DNA of 64,000 bases. It comes from Palsa-459 sp963841965. Lineage in GTDB: Bacteria > Actinomycetota > Acidimicrobiia > Acidimicrobiales > RAAP-2. The stretch spans positions 124,001 through 188,000 of the forward strand of contig CAWJES010000013.1 of the NCBI GenBank assembly GCA_963841965.1, in the 5' to 3' direction. Made by a program: the position numbers and the translations under genes. The notes under the pieces were generated by a model. It was not told the DNA's origin, ran no database searches, and worked only from the letters and a program-made list of their open reading frames with translations. This document shows, piece after piece, positions 1 to 7,515 of this stretch (positions within the stretch are counted from its first letter, which is position 1; the number at the start of each line of letters is the position of its first letter).

Positions 1-249
1 CACGTCCTCGCGGTAGCGGGAGATCCCCGGTGCCTTGACGACGGCCGTGCACGTCGCCAGCAGCTCCAGCCCCCCCGCGCCGGTCGCCGACACGGTCGGG
101 TCGCCGGTGGATCCGGGGTCGTCGTCCACGACGACGACGTCGCAGCCGAGCGCCTCGAGGCGGCTCCGCGCCGCGCGGCCCTCGACGCCGAGCCCGAAGA
201 CCCCCACGCGCCGGCCCGCGAGGTCGCTAAACCCGATCGCGTGCCGCAC
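1..249 (-). CDS. murD: MurD-type Mur ligase, N-terminal part (MurD2), cut by window edge
   Basis: N-terminal 83 residues of a UDP-MurNAc peptide ligase. A GTG start at 249 is followed by a Rossmann-type segment (VGVFGLGVEGRAA), an acidic VVVVDDD strand and the VKAPGIS motif typical of the MurD N-terminal domain. It overlaps the end of murL by 23 bp and reads in the same direction, so the two are co-transcribed. In the alternative actinobacterial/xanthomonad pathway MurD2 adds L-glutamate to UDP-MurNAc-L-Ala and MurL then epimerises it. The neighbour therefore argues for MurD2 rather than ordinary MurD. The ATP-binding and C-terminal domains lie outside the window. Confidence 0.8.
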   Translation of the reverse strand, partial: MRHAIGFSDLAGRRVGVFGLGVEGRAARSRLEALGCDVVVVDDDPGSTGDPTVSATGAGGLELLATCTAVVKAPGISRYREDV

Positions 250-1544
250 CGGTCACCGGGGCATTCGTCGGGCCGGAGGGCACCAGCAGGTCCTCGAGCG
301 GGGCTGCCTCGCACCGCATCGCGAGGTCGGCGAGATGGGACTGGTCGACGCGGTCCGGGCGCGCGGCGGCCGCGACGAGCGCGGTCGCGCACTCGTGGAT
401 GTCGCCCACGCACTCGAAGGGCTTGGGATTGTCCGCGATCCCGACCAGGACCTCGAGGTCGCCGATGCGTCGTGGGTCCGAGATCGGCTCTCGGCCCGAG
501 AAGATGTCCTCGAGTGCCGCCCGGTCGCAGAACGGCGCCATCACGAGGTCGATGAACAGGCACTTGTCGCACTCGCCGCACCACGTCGTGGCGCGGGCGT
601 CGGGATCCTGGCGGAAGGCCCGGTTGCAGCTCATGAACGAGCGCAGGTACTCGGGGCGTCGCGCAAGCTCGCGCGCGACCCACAGCTCGGAGCGGTCCCG
701 CAGCGCGCTGAAGTACTCGGGACCGCCGTCGAGCGCCTCGCGCAGCGCGGCGCGCAGGAGGTCCTCGAACTCGAGCGACTTGGACCACTGGTGGTTCACG
801 GCGCGGCCGTCGACGACCAGGTTCGGCGACGATGCCGACCGCTCGTTGCTCATCACCACCTCGGACCGTCCCTGCGCGACCGCCGCGACGACGGCGAGCG
901 CGGAGACCATCGCGGTGACGGGCACGTGGCCGTTGAACCAGCCCCGAGCCGCGGTCTCGAAGATGAGCGGGTCGAGGCTCCGGGTGCATCGCACGATCGG
1001 CAGGCCGGTGATCGCGGCAGGGCGCTCGATGGCCTCGAAGCGCTCGTCGCCCGGTCCGACGATGAAGAGGGCGGCGTCGACGCTGGGGGTGATCGAGGTG
1101 GTCACGATCGAGTCGATCCCGCCGCCGAAGGGGATCAGCGGACCGCGGCGGGTGTCGACCACGGCCCGCCCGCGCGGCTCCGCCCCGCCCTCGATCGTGA
1201 CACCGCGAAGGTCGAGCCCGTTGCGGTAGGCGAACTCCGCCATGCCGGCGTCCAGTGCCGCGGCGAGGAGCGCTCGTGCCGCCGGCCCGACCCGCAGGAC
1301 GCCGAGGTCGACAGCCCTCGGCGCTCCGGCCTTGTAGTACGAGAGGCCGGCGAGCATCGCATAGAGGTCTGCGGCAGCGTCGACGCCGGCCGCCGAGAGG
1401 TCGAGCCCGTCGAAAGCCGCCGATCTCGGTGAACTCCACGTCGTCGAGGCGGTAGGTGGCCGCGATGGTCCCTTCGACCGTGTCGACGGTGACGCCCGCG
1501 TAGGTGAACGTGCGTGCGCGGACCTGGTCTTCCACCCGCGCCAT
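227..1544 (-). CDS. murL: UDP-MurNAc-L-Ala-L-Glu epimerase MurL (frameshifted in this sequence)
   Basis: MurL epimerises the terminal L-Glu of UDP-MurNAc-L-Ala-L-Glu to D-Glu in the cytoplasm, replacing glutamate racemase plus classical MurD. The body carries GGGIDSIVT, FSCNRAF-like and cysteine-rich WCGECDKC segments characteristic of MurL. The start is ATG at 1544, one base after the pgeF stop. The first ~43 codons (RTFTYAGVTVDTVEG onward) are in a different frame from the rest. The frames join near 1416-1422, within a gccgccg run, so one base appears lost or two gained. Length after repair is about 438 residues, near family size. A sequencing or assembly indel is more likely than true decay, because the murL-murD2 pair is otherwise intact. 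Confidence 0.82.
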
Positions 1545-1545
1545 G

Positions 1546-2369
1546 CTACGAGGCCGCGCCGCGGAGCCTGGCCACGAGCGCGAACCGACCGCACGGACGC
1601 GCGGCGCGGTCGCTGAAGAGGAGCGTCCCACCGTCGGTGGAGAACCCCGACCGCACGACGCGGCTCGCCGCAACGCCCGCCCGCACGAGCTGCGCGGCGT
1701 TCGCGGCGACGAGGTCGCAGGTGAACCGGCCGGTGCCGTCGGGTGCCACGGCGTCCCCGCACCCCGCCGCCGACATGGCCTCGGCCACCTCGGCGCCGAC
1801 CTGGTACGCGTCGGACGAGATGCACGGTCCGATCACGGCGATGAGCTGCTCGCGGTCCGCGCCGAGGTCGGACGCGGCCTGCACTGCGACCTCGGCGACG
1901 CGCGCGGCCGTCCCGCGCCATCCCGCGTGGGCGACGACGAGCACCTGGGCGCACGGGTCCACGAGCAGATCGGCGCGCAGTCCGCGACGAGCACGCAGAG
2001 CGCCACCGACGGGTCCGTGGTCGCGAGGACGTCCGCATCGCCGATGATTCCGGCAGGCTCGACGATGGCGACATCGGTCCCATGGACCTGGCGCGCGATC
2101 ATGAGGGCTCCGAGGTCGACGCGCACGGCGGCGGCGACCCGGCGCCGGTTCTCCTCGACGCAGGCCGGATCGTCCCCCACGTGGTCCCCCAGGTTGAGCG
2201 TGTCGTAGGGGGCTTGGCTGACCCCGCCGGACCTGGTCGTGACCACGATCTCGACCCCGCGGTCGTGCAGCGATGGGAACTCGAGCACCTCGAGGGCGCC
2301 CCGGCGACCCCGGACCGCGCCGCGCGCAGGGTCCGCGACCAACCCGTCGGCTGCGAGGTCCCGGGTCAT
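1546..2369 (-). CDS. pgeF: Peptidoglycan editing factor PgeF / YfiH-type multicopper polyphenol oxidase fold (frameshifted)
   Basis: Member of the YfiH/PgeF (DUF152) family, linked to removal of wrongly built muropeptide precursors and to purine nucleoside phosphorylase activity. Visible motifs in order are TTRSGG, NLGDHVGDD, QVHGTDV, ADCAPI, HAGWRGTAA and GPCIS, with His and Cys residues that would form the metal site. The ATG at 2369 sits 6 nt after a TACCCT -10 hexamer. The frame changes just after ADCAPI, near 1968: a lost C in a CC run would restore ILLVDPCAQVL. The gene ends 1 bp before murL, so peptidoglycan editing and D-Glu formation share one transcript. Confidence 0.82.
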
Positions 2370-2375
2370 GGCGCG

Positions 2376-2381
2376 AGGGTA
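2376..2381 (-). promoter_or_regulatory. -10 hexamer of pgeF (leaderless)
   Basis: TACCCT on the minus strand, 6 nt before the pgeF ATG. With a normal -10 to start-site distance, transcription would begin at the start codon itself. It lies in the 60-bp divergent gap shared with the sigma factor promoter. Confidence 0.55.
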
Positions 2382-2417
2382 CCTGCGGGCCGCAGGGCCC
2401 GTCCCGCCGGCATCGCC

Positions 2418-2423
2418 TAGCGT
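2418..2423 (+). promoter_or_regulatory. -10 hexamer of the ECF sigma factor gene (leaderless)
   Basis: TAGCGT followed by exactly 6 nt and then the GTG start at 2430. No Shine-Dalgarno sequence precedes the start, so the message is probably leaderless. No sigma-R type -35 GGAA box was obvious. Confidence 0.55.
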
Positions 2424-2429
2424 TCTGCC

Positions 2430-3005
2430 GTGGCAGATCCGACCAGGTTCGAGGAGGACGCGCTGGTCTTCGCCGACGCGCTGTTCGGGGCTGCGATCCG
2501 GATGACCGGGAACCAGGCGGACGCCGAGGACCTCCTCCAGGAGACGTACCTGAAGGCCTACCGGGCCTACGACCGGTTCCAGGCGGGCACGAACCTGCGG
2601 GCCTGGCTGTTCCGGATCCTGACGAACACGTACATCTCCTCGTACCGCTCGAGGCAGCGAGGCCCCCAGTTCACCGACGTGGACGACGTCGAGGACCTGT
2701 ACCTCTACAAGCGGCTGACCGCCTCGGGGATGTCCCGCAGCGCGGAGGACGCCGCCCTGGAGCGCCTGACCGCCCCCGAGGTGCTGGCCGCGCTCGACGC
2801 CCTTCCCGAGCAGTTCCGGATCGCCGTGCTGCTCAGCGACGTGGAGCAGTTCAGCTACCAGGAGATCGCCGAGATCACGGACGTCCCGATCGGGACGGTC
2901 ATGAGCAGGATCCACCGGGGAAGAAAGGCGCTCCAGAAGACGTTGGAGCCATATGCAGCGGATCAAGGTCTGGTCCCCAGCACTCGAGACGCGAAGGAGG
3001 GGTGA
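2430..3005 (+). CDS. ECF RNA polymerase sigma factor, SigR/SigH-like
   Basis: 191-residue group 12-type ECF sigma factor that directs RNA polymerase to thiol/oxidative stress promoters. Region 2 shows AIRMTGNQADAEDLLQETYLKAY and RAWLFRILTNTYI. Region 4 shows LPEQFRIAVLLSDVEQFSYQEIAEI with a helix-turn-helix ending in GTVMSRIHRGRK. These segments closely follow SigR/SigH of Streptomyces and mycobacteria. The gene overlaps the downstream zinc anti-sigma gene by one base (TGATG). In relatives the regulon covers mycothiol, thioredoxin and proteolysis genes, so that role is inferred here. Confidence 0.88.
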   Translation: MADPTRFEEDALVFADALFGAAIRMTGNQADAEDLLQETYLKAYRAYDRFQAGTNLRAWLFRILTNTYISSYRSRQRGPQFTDVDDVEDLYLYKRLTASGMSRSAEDAALERLTAPEVLAALDALPEQFRIAVLLSDVEQFSYQEIAEITDVPIGTVMSRIHRGRKALQKTLEPYAADQGLVPSTRDAKEG

Positions 3006-3280
3006 TGGCCGACCATCAGCCGTGCGGCGACGACGGGGCCTCGGGCGTCGATTGCAACGAGACGCTCGCGACGCTGTACACCTACCTCGACGGGGAGCTG
3101 ACCGACGAGAAGCGCCGGGCCATCACCGCGCACCTGGACAAGTGCTCGTACTGCGGCGATGCCGCGCACTTCGAGGCGGAGCTGCGCGCCATCGTGGCGG
3201 ACTGCGCGAAGGCCAGGGTCCCCGAGTCGCTGCTGACGCGGATCCGCGACACGCTGGCAGATGAGGCCCGCAGCGCCTGA
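3005..3280 (+). CDS. Zinc-binding redox anti-sigma factor, RsrA-like
   Basis: 91-residue ZAS-family anti-sigma factor. It has the H43-x3-C47-x2-C50 zinc motif (HLDKCSYC) plus an upstream Cys17 preceding a YTYLDGEL helix, matching RsrA/RshA. In that family zinc-bound reduced protein holds the cognate sigma factor, and disulfide formation with zinc loss releases it. The gene is translationally coupled to the sigma factor and its end overlaps tilS by 20 bp, so it heads the long housekeeping operon. Confidence 0.88.
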   Translation: MADHQPCGDDGASGVDCNETLATLYTYLDGELTDEKRRAITAHLDKCSYCGDAAHFEAELRAIVADCAKARVPESLLTRIRDTLADEARSA

Positions 3281-4160
3281 CCCGGCGGGACTGCTCGCCC
3301 GGTGCACGTTCCCCCCGCCGGGCACCGACGTCGCTCTCGCCGTCTCGGGGGGCCCGGACTCGACCGCGCTGGCCCTGCTGGCGGTCGCCGCCGGGCTCCG
3401 ATCGACGATCCACCACGTCGACCACGGGCTGCGCCGTGGCTCCGCCGACGAGGCGCGCCTGGTCGAGCGGCTCGCAAAGTCCCTCGAGGTCCCGTTCGTC
3501 GCGCACGCCGTCACGGTGGCCGAGGGCGGGAACCTCGAGGCGAGGGCACGGGCCGCTCGACGGGCGGCGCTGCCCCATGGGGTGCTCACCGGCCACACGA
3601 TGGACGACCAGGCCGAGACGGTCCTGCTCAACCTCCTGCGGGGCTCGGGTCTCGACGGACTGGCGGCGATGTCGCCTGCGACCAAGCCCCTGCTCGGCCT
3701 CCGTCGCCACGAGCTGCGTGCCCTCGTCCGCTCGCAGGACCTCGAGGTGGTCGACGACCCCTCGAACATCGACCTCAGCATCCGGCGCAACCTCGTGCGC
3801 CAGCGGATCCTGCCGGAGCTCGGTGCGGTGAGCCGACGCGACCTCGTCCCGGTCCTCGCCCGTCAGGCGGCTCTCGCCCGCGATGACGCCTCGCTGCTCG
3901 ACGCCCTGGCGCTCGCGGCGGTCCCCGACTACCTCGACGTGGCCGCGCTGCGCGCAGCACCCCTCGCGCTGCGCAGGCGCCGCCTGCGCGACCTCGCCCG
4001 CGACACGGCGACGGACCTGGGGGACGGCCAGCATCCGCCGAGTGCCGCGGAGGTCGACCGCATGGAGGCGGTGGTCCAAGGCGAGGCGGTGGCGACCGAG
4101 CTCTCCTCGGGTCGTCGGTTGTCTCGCTCCAAGGGCCGCCTACACGTGACCGCCGCCTGA
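3261..4160 (+). CDS. tilS: tRNA(Ile)-lysidine synthase
   Basis: TilS ligates lysine to C34 of the CAU-anticodon tRNA-Ile, switching it from Met to Ile decoding. The PP-loop motif SGGPDS lies at about residues 29-34. HHVDHGLR, TGHTMDDQAETVLLNLLRGSG and DPSNIDLSIRRNLVR follow as in the family. At 299 residues it is the compact actinobacterial form, with little of the C-terminal tRNA-binding domain. The ATG at 3261 lies inside the end of the anti-sigma gene. The tilS-hpt pairing is conserved in actinobacteria. Confidence 0.9.
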   Translation: MRPAAPDPAGLLARCTFPPPGTDVALAVSGGPDSTALALLAVAAGLRSTIHHVDHGLRRGSADEARLVERLAKSLEVPFVAHAVTVAEGGNLEARARAARRAALPHGVLTGHTMDDQAETVLLNLLRGSGLDGLAAMSPATKPLLGLRRHELRALVRSQDLEVVDDPSNIDLSIRRNLVRQRILPELGAVSRRDLVPVLARQAALARDDASLLDALALAAVPDYLDVAALRAAPLALRRRRLRDLARDTATDLGDGQHPPSAAEVDRMEAVVQGEAVATELSSGRRLSRSKGRLHVTAA

Positions 4161-4165
4161 CCCGG

Positions 4166-4171
4166 TACGCT
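4166..4171 (+). promoter_or_regulatory. -10 hexamer of hpt (leaderless, internal to operon)
   Basis: TACGCT followed by 7 nt and the GTG start of hpt at 4179. It lies between the tilS stop and hpt, so hpt and the fol genes can be transcribed independently of the sigma factor transcript. Confidence 0.45.
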
Positions 4172-4178
4172 CCGCCGG

Positions 4179-4757
4179 GTGACGCCGAGCCCGAGTGACC
4201 GACGGCCGCCGGCGTGGGCCGCCGCAGAGCTCGGCCAGGCGGTCGTGCCCGAGTCCGAGCTCGTCTCGAGGGTCGCGGAGCTCGGGCGCAAGATCACGGA
4301 GGACTACGCGGCCAACCCGCCCCTGCTCGTGGGCGTGCTCAAGGGGGCCATGCTCTTCATGAGCGACCTTGCCCGTGAGATCGAGCTGCCCGTCGAGGTG
4401 GACTTCATGGCCGTCTCCTCCTACGGCACCGCGACCAAGACCTCCGGCGTCGTCAGGATCGTCAAGGACCTCGACGTGGACCTGAAGGACCGCCACGTCC
4501 TGATCGTGGAGGACATCGTCGACTCGGGACTGACGCTCAACTACCTGCGCCGGTACCTCGGCGCGCGGGCACCGGCCAGCCTCGAGGTCTGCGCGCTGCT
4601 GCTCAAGAGCGGCGAGCAGCACGTGGCGCAGACGCTCAAGTACGTCGGGTTCACGATCCCCCCGTCCTTCGTCGTCGGCTACGGCCTCGATGTCGCCGAG
4701 CGGTACCGGAACCTGCAGGGCATCTACGAGTACCTCGGGCCCGGAGGGGGAGCCTGA
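4179..4757 (+). CDS. hpt: Hypoxanthine(-guanine) phosphoribosyltransferase
   Basis: Purine-salvage enzyme that makes IMP/GMP from hypoxanthine/guanine and PRPP. The PRPP loop is VLIVEDIVDSGLTL. Upstream are LVGVLKGAMLFMSDL and MAVSSYGTATKTSG, and downstream FVVGYGLDVAERYRNL, all canonical for HPRT. The 192-residue length is normal. GTG at 4179 is preferred because of the upstream -10 hexamer. Its stop overlaps folE (TGATG). In most actinobacteria ftsH lies between hpt and folE, and here it is absent. Confidence 0.92.
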   Translation: MTPSPSDRRPPAWAAAELGQAVVPESELVSRVAELGRKITEDYAANPPLLVGVLKGAMLFMSDLAREIELPVEVDFMAVSSYGTATKTSGVVRIVKDLDVDLKDRHVLIVEDIVDSGLTLNYLRRYLGARAPASLEVCALLLKSGEQHVAQTLKYVGFTIPPSFVVGYGLDVAERYRNLQGIYEYLGPGGGA

Positions 4758-5329
4758 TGGCCGTCGACGTCGCCCGCGCCCGCGCGGCGGTCCTCGAGCT
4801 GCTCGAGGCGATCGGGGAGGACACCTCGCGCGACGGGCTGATCGAGACCCCGAGGCGGGTCGCGGACATGTACGAGGAGCTCTTCACGGGGCTCGACAGC
4901 GACCCCGCGAGCCATCTGCGGGTGACCTTCGAGGCCGGCCACGACGAGATGGTGATGGTGCGCGACATCCCGTTCACGTCGCTGTGCGAGCACCACCTCG
5001 TCCCGTTCATGGGCCACGCGCACGTCGCGTACATCCCCGGCCCGGACGGTCGGATCACCGGGCTCTCCAAGATCGCGCGCCTCGTCGAGGGGTTCGCGCG
5101 GCGCCTGCAGGTCCAGGAGCGCATGACCGTGCAGATCGCCGACGCGATCGACGCGGAGCTCGAGCCCCGTGGCGCCCTCGTCGTCATCGAGGCCGAGCAC
5201 CTGTGCATGTCGATGCGCGGCATCCGCAAGCCCGGCTCGTCCACCGTCACGTCCTCGGTCCGGGGCATCTTCAGGACCGATGCCGCCACGCGCGCCGAGG
5301 CGCTCGAGTTCGTCCACAGGAGACGCTGA
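4757..5329 (+). CDS. folE: GTP cyclohydrolase I
   Basis: Converts GTP to 7,8-dihydroneopterin triphosphate, the first step of folate synthesis. The zinc/active-site segment SLCEHHLVPF, GLSKIARLVEGFARRLQVQERM, EAEHLCMSMRGIRKPGS and the closing SSVRGIF/EFVHRRR are all present. The 190-residue length is normal and the catalytic Cys/His ligands are intact. Its stop codon abuts folP with no gap, so the two genes are coupled. Confidence 0.95.
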   Translation: MAVDVARARAAVLELLEAIGEDTSRDGLIETPRRVADMYEELFTGLDSDPASHLRVTFEAGHDEMVMVRDIPFTSLCEHHLVPFMGHAHVAYIPGPDGRITGLSKIARLVEGFARRLQVQERMTVQIADAIDAELEPRGALVVIEAEHLCMSMRGIRKPGSSTVTSSVRGIFRTDAATRAEALEFVHRRR

Positions 5330-6130
5330 ATGCCAGCCAGCACCGCCCGCGTCATGGGCATCGTCAACGTCACGCCGGACTCCTTCCATGCGGGGTCGCG
5401 CACCGCGGCGACCGACGTCGCGATCACCCGAGCGCTCGCGCTCGCCGACGAGGGCGCGACGATCGTCGACATCGGCGGGGAGTCGACCCGGCCCGGTGCC
5501 GTCCCGGTCGCGGAGGCCGAGGAGCTCGCGCGCGTGCTGCCCGTCATCGAGGCGGTCGCGGGCACCGTCCGGGTCTCCGTCGACACGGTGAAGCCCGCGG
5601 TCGCCCGCGCGGCCGTCGCCGCGGGCGCCACGCTGCTGAACGACGTGTCGGGGGCGCTCGCCGCGCTCGCCGCCGAGCTCGGCGTCGGATGGGTGTCGAT
5701 GCATCACCGCGGCATCCCCGCGGGGACGCCGCCCGAGACCGCCGGGCCCCGGATCGTCGACGAGGTCGCCGACCATGTGCTGGGTGCCGCGCGCCGGGCG
5801 GGCGAACTCGGCGTGGCCGAGGTCTATGTCGACCCCGGCATCGGCTTCGGAAAGGACGCGGCGGACAACCTGTCGCTCGTGGCCCACCTGTCCGTGCTGG
5901 CGGACCGTGCGCACGATGAGGGATTCGGCCTTCTGGTCGGGCTGAGCCGCAAGCGGTTCCTCGGGGCGCTGCCCCACGGCGCCGCCTTCGACGCGGACGA
6001 GCGCTTCGAGGGCTCGCTCGCCCTCGCGGTCTACGCGATGGCGTCGGGAGCGGACATCGTCCGCGTCCACGACGTCGTGGCGACGGCCCGGGCCGCGGTG
6101 CTCACCGCCGATCACGGGGTGGCGGCATGA
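5330..6130 (+). CDS. folP: Dihydropteroate synthase
   Basis: Condenses p-aminobenzoate with dihydropterin pyrophosphate. Family motifs MGIVNVTPDSF, DIGGESTRPGA, LLNDVSG, MHHRG, DPGIGFGK and GLSRKRFLG are visible along 266 residues. The N-terminal extension is short. ATG directly follows the folE stop, and its own stop overlaps the next gene as ATGA. It is the classical target of sulfonamides. Confidence 0.95.
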   Translation: MPASTARVMGIVNVTPDSFHAGSRTAATDVAITRALALADEGATIVDIGGESTRPGAVPVAEAEELARVLPVIEAVAGTVRVSVDTVKPAVARAAVAAGATLLNDVSGALAALAAELGVGWVSMHHRGIPAGTPPETAGPRIVDEVADHVLGAARRAGELGVAEVYVDPGIGFGKDAADNLSLVAHLSVLADRAHDEGFGLLVGLSRKRFLGALPHGAAFDADERFEGSLALAVYAMASGADIVRVHDVVATARAAVLTADHGVAA

Positions 6131-6651
6131 GGGGCAAGTGGGCCGCCGGGATCAGCCCGAGGCACTTCACGTGGGTCATCAAGGACCGCTTCGCGGTGTC
6201 CGAGCGGCCGGGCGGCTTCGGCGAGGGCCACCGCAAGGTGCGTCGCGAGGAGGAGATCCTGTGGATCCGGGGCCAGGAGTTCGACCGGATCATCACCGTG
6301 CTGCCGGGCCCGTCGAACCTGTCGAGCTACACGGCGCACGACATCGCCTACGGCCACCACCCGATCCCCGCGACGGGAGACCGGCGTCCCGCGTTGCGCG
6401 AGTGCTACTACGACCTCGACCGGACGCTCAGCGCCGGGCGGCGCGTGCTCCTGCACGGCGACGAGCTGGGCGACCGCGTCATGGGCGTGCTCGCCGGGTA
6501 CCTGTTCTGGTCGGGCCGGATCGCCGGCGCGCCCTCCGCGATCAGCGCGGTCGAGCACCTCCTGGAGCGCTCCATGGGACCCGACGGTCGAGCGCTCGTC
6601 GCCGAGTCGGACCCGCCGGTCGCGGCACCGGCGCCCGAGCCCGCGCCGTGA
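6127..6651 (+). CDS. Phosphatase-fold protein with degenerate active site in the folate operon
   Basis: 174-residue protein embedded between folP and folB by ATGA and GTGA overlaps. The central part resembles a dual-specificity/tyrosine phosphatase domain: FDRIITVLPGPSNL, then the loop LLHGDELGDRVMGVLAGYL. The loop keeps the H-x6-R spacing of the HCx5R signature (H110, R117), but Gly111 occupies the place of the catalytic Cys, so ordinary phosphatase chemistry is unlikely. I recall similar unnamed proteins beside folate genes in other deep actinobacteria. A role in dihydroneopterin triphosphate dephosphorylation or regulation is possible, but I cannot assign it. Confidence 0.55.
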   Translation: MRGKWAAGISPRHFTWVIKDRFAVSERPGGFGEGHRKVRREEEILWIRGQEFDRIITVLPGPSNLSSYTAHDIAYGHHPIPATGDRRPALRECYYDLDRTLSAGRRVLLHGDELGDRVMGVLAGYLFWSGRIAGAPSAISAVEHLLERSMGPDGRALVAESDPPVAAPAPEPAP

Positions 6652-7010
6652 CGGACCTCATCCAGATCCGTGGGCTCCGCTTCGTGGCGGTCTGCGGCGT
6701 CCTGGAGGAGGAGCGCGAGCGGCCCCAGCCGCTGAACCTCGACCTCGATGTCGAGTTCGAGGGCGACATGGCCGCGGTGAGCGACGACCTCGAGAACACG
6801 ATCAACTACGCGGAGCTCGCCGAGATCGCCGTCGCGACGGCGACGTTCTCGGAACCGCAGCTCCTCGAGTCGCTCTGCGAGCGGGTCGCCCGCGCGCTGC
6901 TGGACCACGACGGGCGCGTGCTCGCGGTGACCGTCACCGCCGAGAAGCTCCACCCTCCCATCGCGCTGGACATCCGGACCGTGGGGGTGCGCCGGAGGGT
7001 GGCGCGCTAG
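6648..7010 (+). CDS. folB: Dihydroneopterin aldolase
   Basis: Cleaves 7,8-dihydroneopterin to 6-hydroxymethyl-dihydropterin and glycolaldehyde. The 120-residue protein carries IRGLRFVAVCGVLEEERERPQPL, INYAELAEIA and LLESLCERVARALL, with a C-terminal VTVTAEKLHPP strand typical of FolB/FolX. GTG at 6648 overlaps the preceding stop (GTGA). It ends immediately before folK. Confidence 0.92.
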   Translation: MTDLIQIRGLRFVAVCGVLEEERERPQPLNLDLDVEFEGDMAAVSDDLENTINYAELAEIAVATATFSEPQLLESLCERVARALLDHDGRVLAVTVTAEKLHPPIALDIRTVGVRRRVAR

Positions 7011-7475
7011 GTGCGCGCCTTCCTCTCCCTCGGCAGCAACCTCGGCGACCGCGAGGCGCACCTGCGCAGCGGCGTGGCGGCCGTGGCCGCTGGCGACGAC
7101 TACCGGCTCTCCCCGTTGTATGAGACCGAGCCCGTCGGCGGTGTCGAGCAGGGCCGGTTCCTGAACCTCGTCGTCGAGCTCGAGACGCGGGCCTCCCCGC
7201 AGGCACTGCTGGCACGCTGCCGGGCCGCGGAGGCCGAGGCCGAGCGGGTGAGGACCGTTCGATGGGGCCCGAGGACGCTCGATGCCGATGTGCTCCTGGT
7301 CGGTGACCTGGTTGTCGATGACGAGGACCTCGAGGTGCCCCACCCGAGGATGCGCGAGCGCCGCTTCGTGCTGGAGCCGCTCCACGACCTCGCCCCCGAA
7401 CTGGTCGATCCCGCTGAGCTCGACCTCGCCGTCGGCGAGGTCACCCGGATCGGTATGCTCTCCATGTTCCACTGA
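7011..7475 (+). CDS. folK: 2-amino-4-hydroxy-6-hydroxymethyldihydropteridine diphosphokinase
   Basis: HPPK transfers pyrophosphate from ATP to the pterin that FolP uses. LSLGSNLGDRE, SPLYETEPVGG, QGRFLNLVVELET, RWGPRTLDADVLL and VPHPRMRERRFVL are diagnostic. It has 154 residues and starts at GTG 7011 directly after the folB stop. With folE, folP and folB it completes most of the pterin branch. The 40-bp gap to the next gene holds a purine-rich ribosome-binding region. Confidence 0.94.
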   Translation: MRAFLSLGSNLGDREAHLRSGVAAVAAGDDYRLSPLYETEPVGGVEQGRFLNLVVELETRASPQALLARCRAAEAEAERVRTVRWGPRTLDADVLLVGDLVVDDEDLEVPHPRMRERRFVLEPLHDLAPELVDPAELDLAVGEVTRIGMLSMFH

Positions 7476-7515
7476 GCGACCGGCACCGACAGGGCTGGAA
7501 CGCAAGAGGGGGGAA

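Noticed and set aside
35..1432. A 465-codon plus-strand frame opposite murL
   Set aside because: Shadow of murL, which carries the recognisable motifs. No homology features on the plus strand.
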